The notes under the pieces: model-generated
Database searches by the model: none
Told to the model about the DNA's origin: nothing
Seen by the model: the letters and a program-made list of their open reading frames with translations, nothing else
Program-made: the position numbers and the translations under genes
Part shown: positions 35,658-37,468 of the stretch, piece by piece
How the letters are laid out: each line of letters starts with the position of its first letter
Numbering within the stretch: the stretch's first letter is position 1
Assembly (NCBI GenBank): GCA_026706845.1
Contig: JAPOXY010000114.1
Span: 1 to 37,468 of the forward strand
Length of the DNA: 37,468 bases
DNA from: Gemmatimonadota bacterium
GTDB lineage: Bacteria > Latescibacterota > UBA2968
Reading direction: 5' to 3'

Positions 35658-37468
35658 ATGATATCACCGCCATCATCTCATATCGGCATCGATATCGGCG
35701 GAACATTTACCGACATTGCTGTCTTGGGCAGTGACGGTTCGCTCGCTGTCCGGAAGGTCCTTTCCACGCCGGAGGACTACGCCCGGGGTATCATTCAGGG
35801 GCTTCGCGAATTGATTGAAGATCGCCGGATTTCAGAGGTTTCCATTGAGAGAATCGCACATGCCACGACTGTTGCCACAAATGCGATCCTGGAAGGCAAG
35901 GGAGCCCGGACGGCCCTGATCACGACAAAAGGATTCCGAGACGTTATCGAGATGCGACGGATTCGGATCCCCGAGCTTTACAACCTTTTTTACAGCCCGC
36001 CCAGTCCTCTTGTTCCACGCCGCCTGCGATTCGAATTGGATGAACGAATGGACTCTCGCGGCGGGGTGCGGGAACCTCTCCAGCAGGTGTCCCTGGAAAA
36101 TGTCCTGAACACCGTGCAGCAGCAGGAGATCGAAGCACTGGCGATCTGTCTGCTCCATTCCTACGCCAACCCGGAGCACGAACTCCGGGCGGTCGCCGCG
36201 GCCCGGGAGTCGCTTCCCGATGTATTTGTCACCGCCTCCTGCGAGGTCCTTCCTGAAATCCGCGAATATGAGCGTACGAGCACAACAGTGATTAATGCCT
36301 ACCTCGGGCCGGTCGTGCAGCGATATCTGAATTCCCTGAGCGAACAACTCCAGTCAATGGGCATTCGCGCGCCGCTGGAGGTTCTGCATTCAGGGGGCGG
36401 AGTTATGACAGCCGACTCGGCGCAGAAGAAGCCCGCCCACCTGATTGAATCCGGACCCGCGGCCGGGGTGATGGCCGCAGCCTGGATGGCCGGCAAAGCA
36501 GGCTACACAAACGTGATTACCCTGGACATGGGCGGCACAACCGCCAAGACCGCCATAGTTGAGAACGGAACCGTTGCCCGGACTTCCGAATATGAAGTCG
36601 GTGCCGGTATCAACCTGAGCAGCCGCCTGGTCAAAGGCGCAGGATATGCGCTCAAGCTGCCGGTCATCGATATCGCGGAGATCGGAGCCGGCGGCGGGAG
36701 TATTGTTTCGGTTGACCGGCACGGCCGGCTCCGGGTCGGGCCGGAAAGTGCCGGCGCTGACCCCGGGCCCGTCTGCTACGGGCTTGGAGGCGATGAGCCG
36801 ACCTTCACGGACGCCGCCGTCCTTCTCGGCTATCTCAGTCCCGATGCTCTGCTTTGCGGGAAGATGAAACTGGAGACAGATCAAGCGAGGAGGATATTCG
36901 AGGAGAAAGTGGCCAGACCGATGCAACAATGTCTGATGAAAGCCGCCTTTGGGGCTTTTACACTGGCCTGTGCGACCATGATCCGGGCCGTGAAGTCCGT
37001 TTCTACGTATCGCGGAAGAGATCCGCGTGAGGCCGCCCTGTTGGCGTTTGGAGGGTGCGGGCCCCTCGTAGCCACAACCCTTGCACAGGCCCTGGGCATG
37101 CGAGAGGTGATTATTCCGCCGCATCCCGGCCTGTTCAGTGCCTTCGGGCTGCTTGTGTCCGAACCCGAGCATGAATCCGTCCGAACCTGGTGTCGCAGAC
37201 TGGAAGAGGTCAGGCCCGAAGACTTGAACCGGCTCTATAGCGAACTCGAGTCGCAGGCGGTGGAGACGCTCGTTGCCGAAGGATATCGCCCCGAACAGAT
37301 TCGAGTACGGCGGCTTGCCGATTTGCGCTATGTCAACCAGACCACCGAGCTGACCGTGCCTGCACCCGGCGTTCCGCTTGGACCCGGGGAACTAACGACA
37401 TTGGCGGAGGCATTCGAGCAGGAGCACCTCACGACCTACGGCCACCGGGCAAACCATGACCCCATCGA
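35658..37468 (+). CDS. hyuA: Hydantoinase/oxoprolinase A-type (HyuA) subunit, 3' end outside the window
   Basis: The ATG at 35658 follows CAGGAGG. The frame is open for 603 codons to the window edge, so the C-terminus is missing (the family runs about 680-720 residues). The ATP-binding start is GIDIGGTFTDIAV, followed by ATTVATNAILEGKG and LFYSPPSPLVPRRLRFE, all typical of N-methylhydantoinase A. A second phosphate loop is TLDMGGTTAK. GAGGGS and the GPESAGADPGPVCYG-like run follow. HyuA hydrolyses cyclic amides with ATP and normally works with HyuB, which should lie just beyond the window. Confidence 0.9.
   Translation, partial: MISPPSSHIGIDIGGTFTDIAVLGSDGSLAVRKVLSTPEDYARGIIQGLRELIEDRRISEVSIERIAHATTVATNAILEGKGARTALITTKGFRDVIEMRRIRIPELYNLFYSPPSPLVPRRLRFELDERMDSRGGVREPLQQVSLENVLNTVQQQEIEALAICLLHSYANPEHELRAVAAARESLPDVFVTASCEVLPEIREYERTSTTVINAYLGPVVQRYLNSLSEQLQSMGIRAPLEVLHSGGGVMTADSAQKKPAHLIESGPAAGVMAAAWMAGKAGYTNVITLDMGGTTAKTAIVENGTVARTSEYEVGAGINLSSRLVKGAGYALKLPVIDIAEIGAGGGSIVSVDRHGRLRVGPESAGADPGPVCYGLGGDEPTFTDAAVLLGYLSPDALLCGKMKLETDQARRIFEEKVARPMQQCLMKAAFGAFTLACATMIRAVKSVSTYRGRDPREAALLAFGGCGPLVATTLAQALGMREVIIPPHPGLFSAFGLLVSEPEHESVRTWCRRLEEVRPEDLNRLYSELESQAVETLVAEGYRPEQIRVRRLADLRYVNQTTELTVPAPGVPLGPGELTTLAEAFEQEHLTTYGHRANHDPI

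Overview
The window reads as chromosomal DNA of an uncultured, probably Gram-negative bacterium with a large accessory catabolic gene set. Sulfatase, dienelactone hydrolase, ceramidase-like, amidohydrolase, mandelate-racemase-type dehydratase, GH106-like and hydantoinase genes in one stretch, plus ExbB/ExbD-type inner-membrane motor proteins, resemble what I know of Candidatus Latescibacteria, Poribacteria or related environmental lineages. That placement rests on gene content only. I recognised no rRNA, tRNA or CRISPR array.

Layout. (1) 1-1690: tail of an ABC-2 permease and two small membrane proteins on +, facing a toxin-antitoxin pair on -. (2) 1813-11634: a long + strand run of S9 peptidase, SDR, DUF3500 protein, nucleotidyltransferase, ABC-F factor EttA, esterase, SthA and a small conserved protein. 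Several of these genes overlap by 4-11 bases. (3) 11739-13311: a - strand exported protein with repeated Cache-like modules and a frameshift in its last module. (4) 13383-14303: a dienelactone hydrolase behind a leader with a promoter-like -10 box, two hairpins and a terminator. (5) 14350-19890: a six-gene - strand operon running NagA-like deacetylase, uronate-dehydrogenase-like SDR, galactonate-dehydratase-like enzyme, a membrane-anchored jelly-roll protein, an ExbB-like protein and an ExbD-like protein. (6) 20029-23836: a divergent SLC13-type transporter, an orphan IorA-like TPP enzyme with a CA repeat in its promoter spacer, and an AT-rich methyltransferase. (7) 23951-30923: - strand genes for an amidohydrolase pair, an IS605-type tnpB element, a DegT aminotransferase, a SnoaL-like protein, a sulfatase and an EamA transporter. 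(8) 31143-37468: + strand, visibly richer in G+C, with a ceramidase-like hydrolase, a GH106-like glycosidase, a short vestige resembling a phytanoyl-CoA dioxygenase N-terminus, and a HyuA gene cut by the window end.

How the parts fit. The strongest candidate for an undescribed system is region 5. There, sugar and sugar-acid enzymes are translationally coupled to a three-protein membrane assembly: a proton-channel subunit, an ExbD-like subunit and an exported carbohydrate-binding-like protein with a C-terminal anchor. The divergent SLC13-type carrier beside it may import the substrate. Other items worth checking are the amidohydrolase pair in which the second member has lost its metal ligands, and the leader before the dienelactone hydrolase. 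Starts were chosen from ribosome-binding sites, stop/start overlaps and family N-termini. Motif residues were counted by hand.
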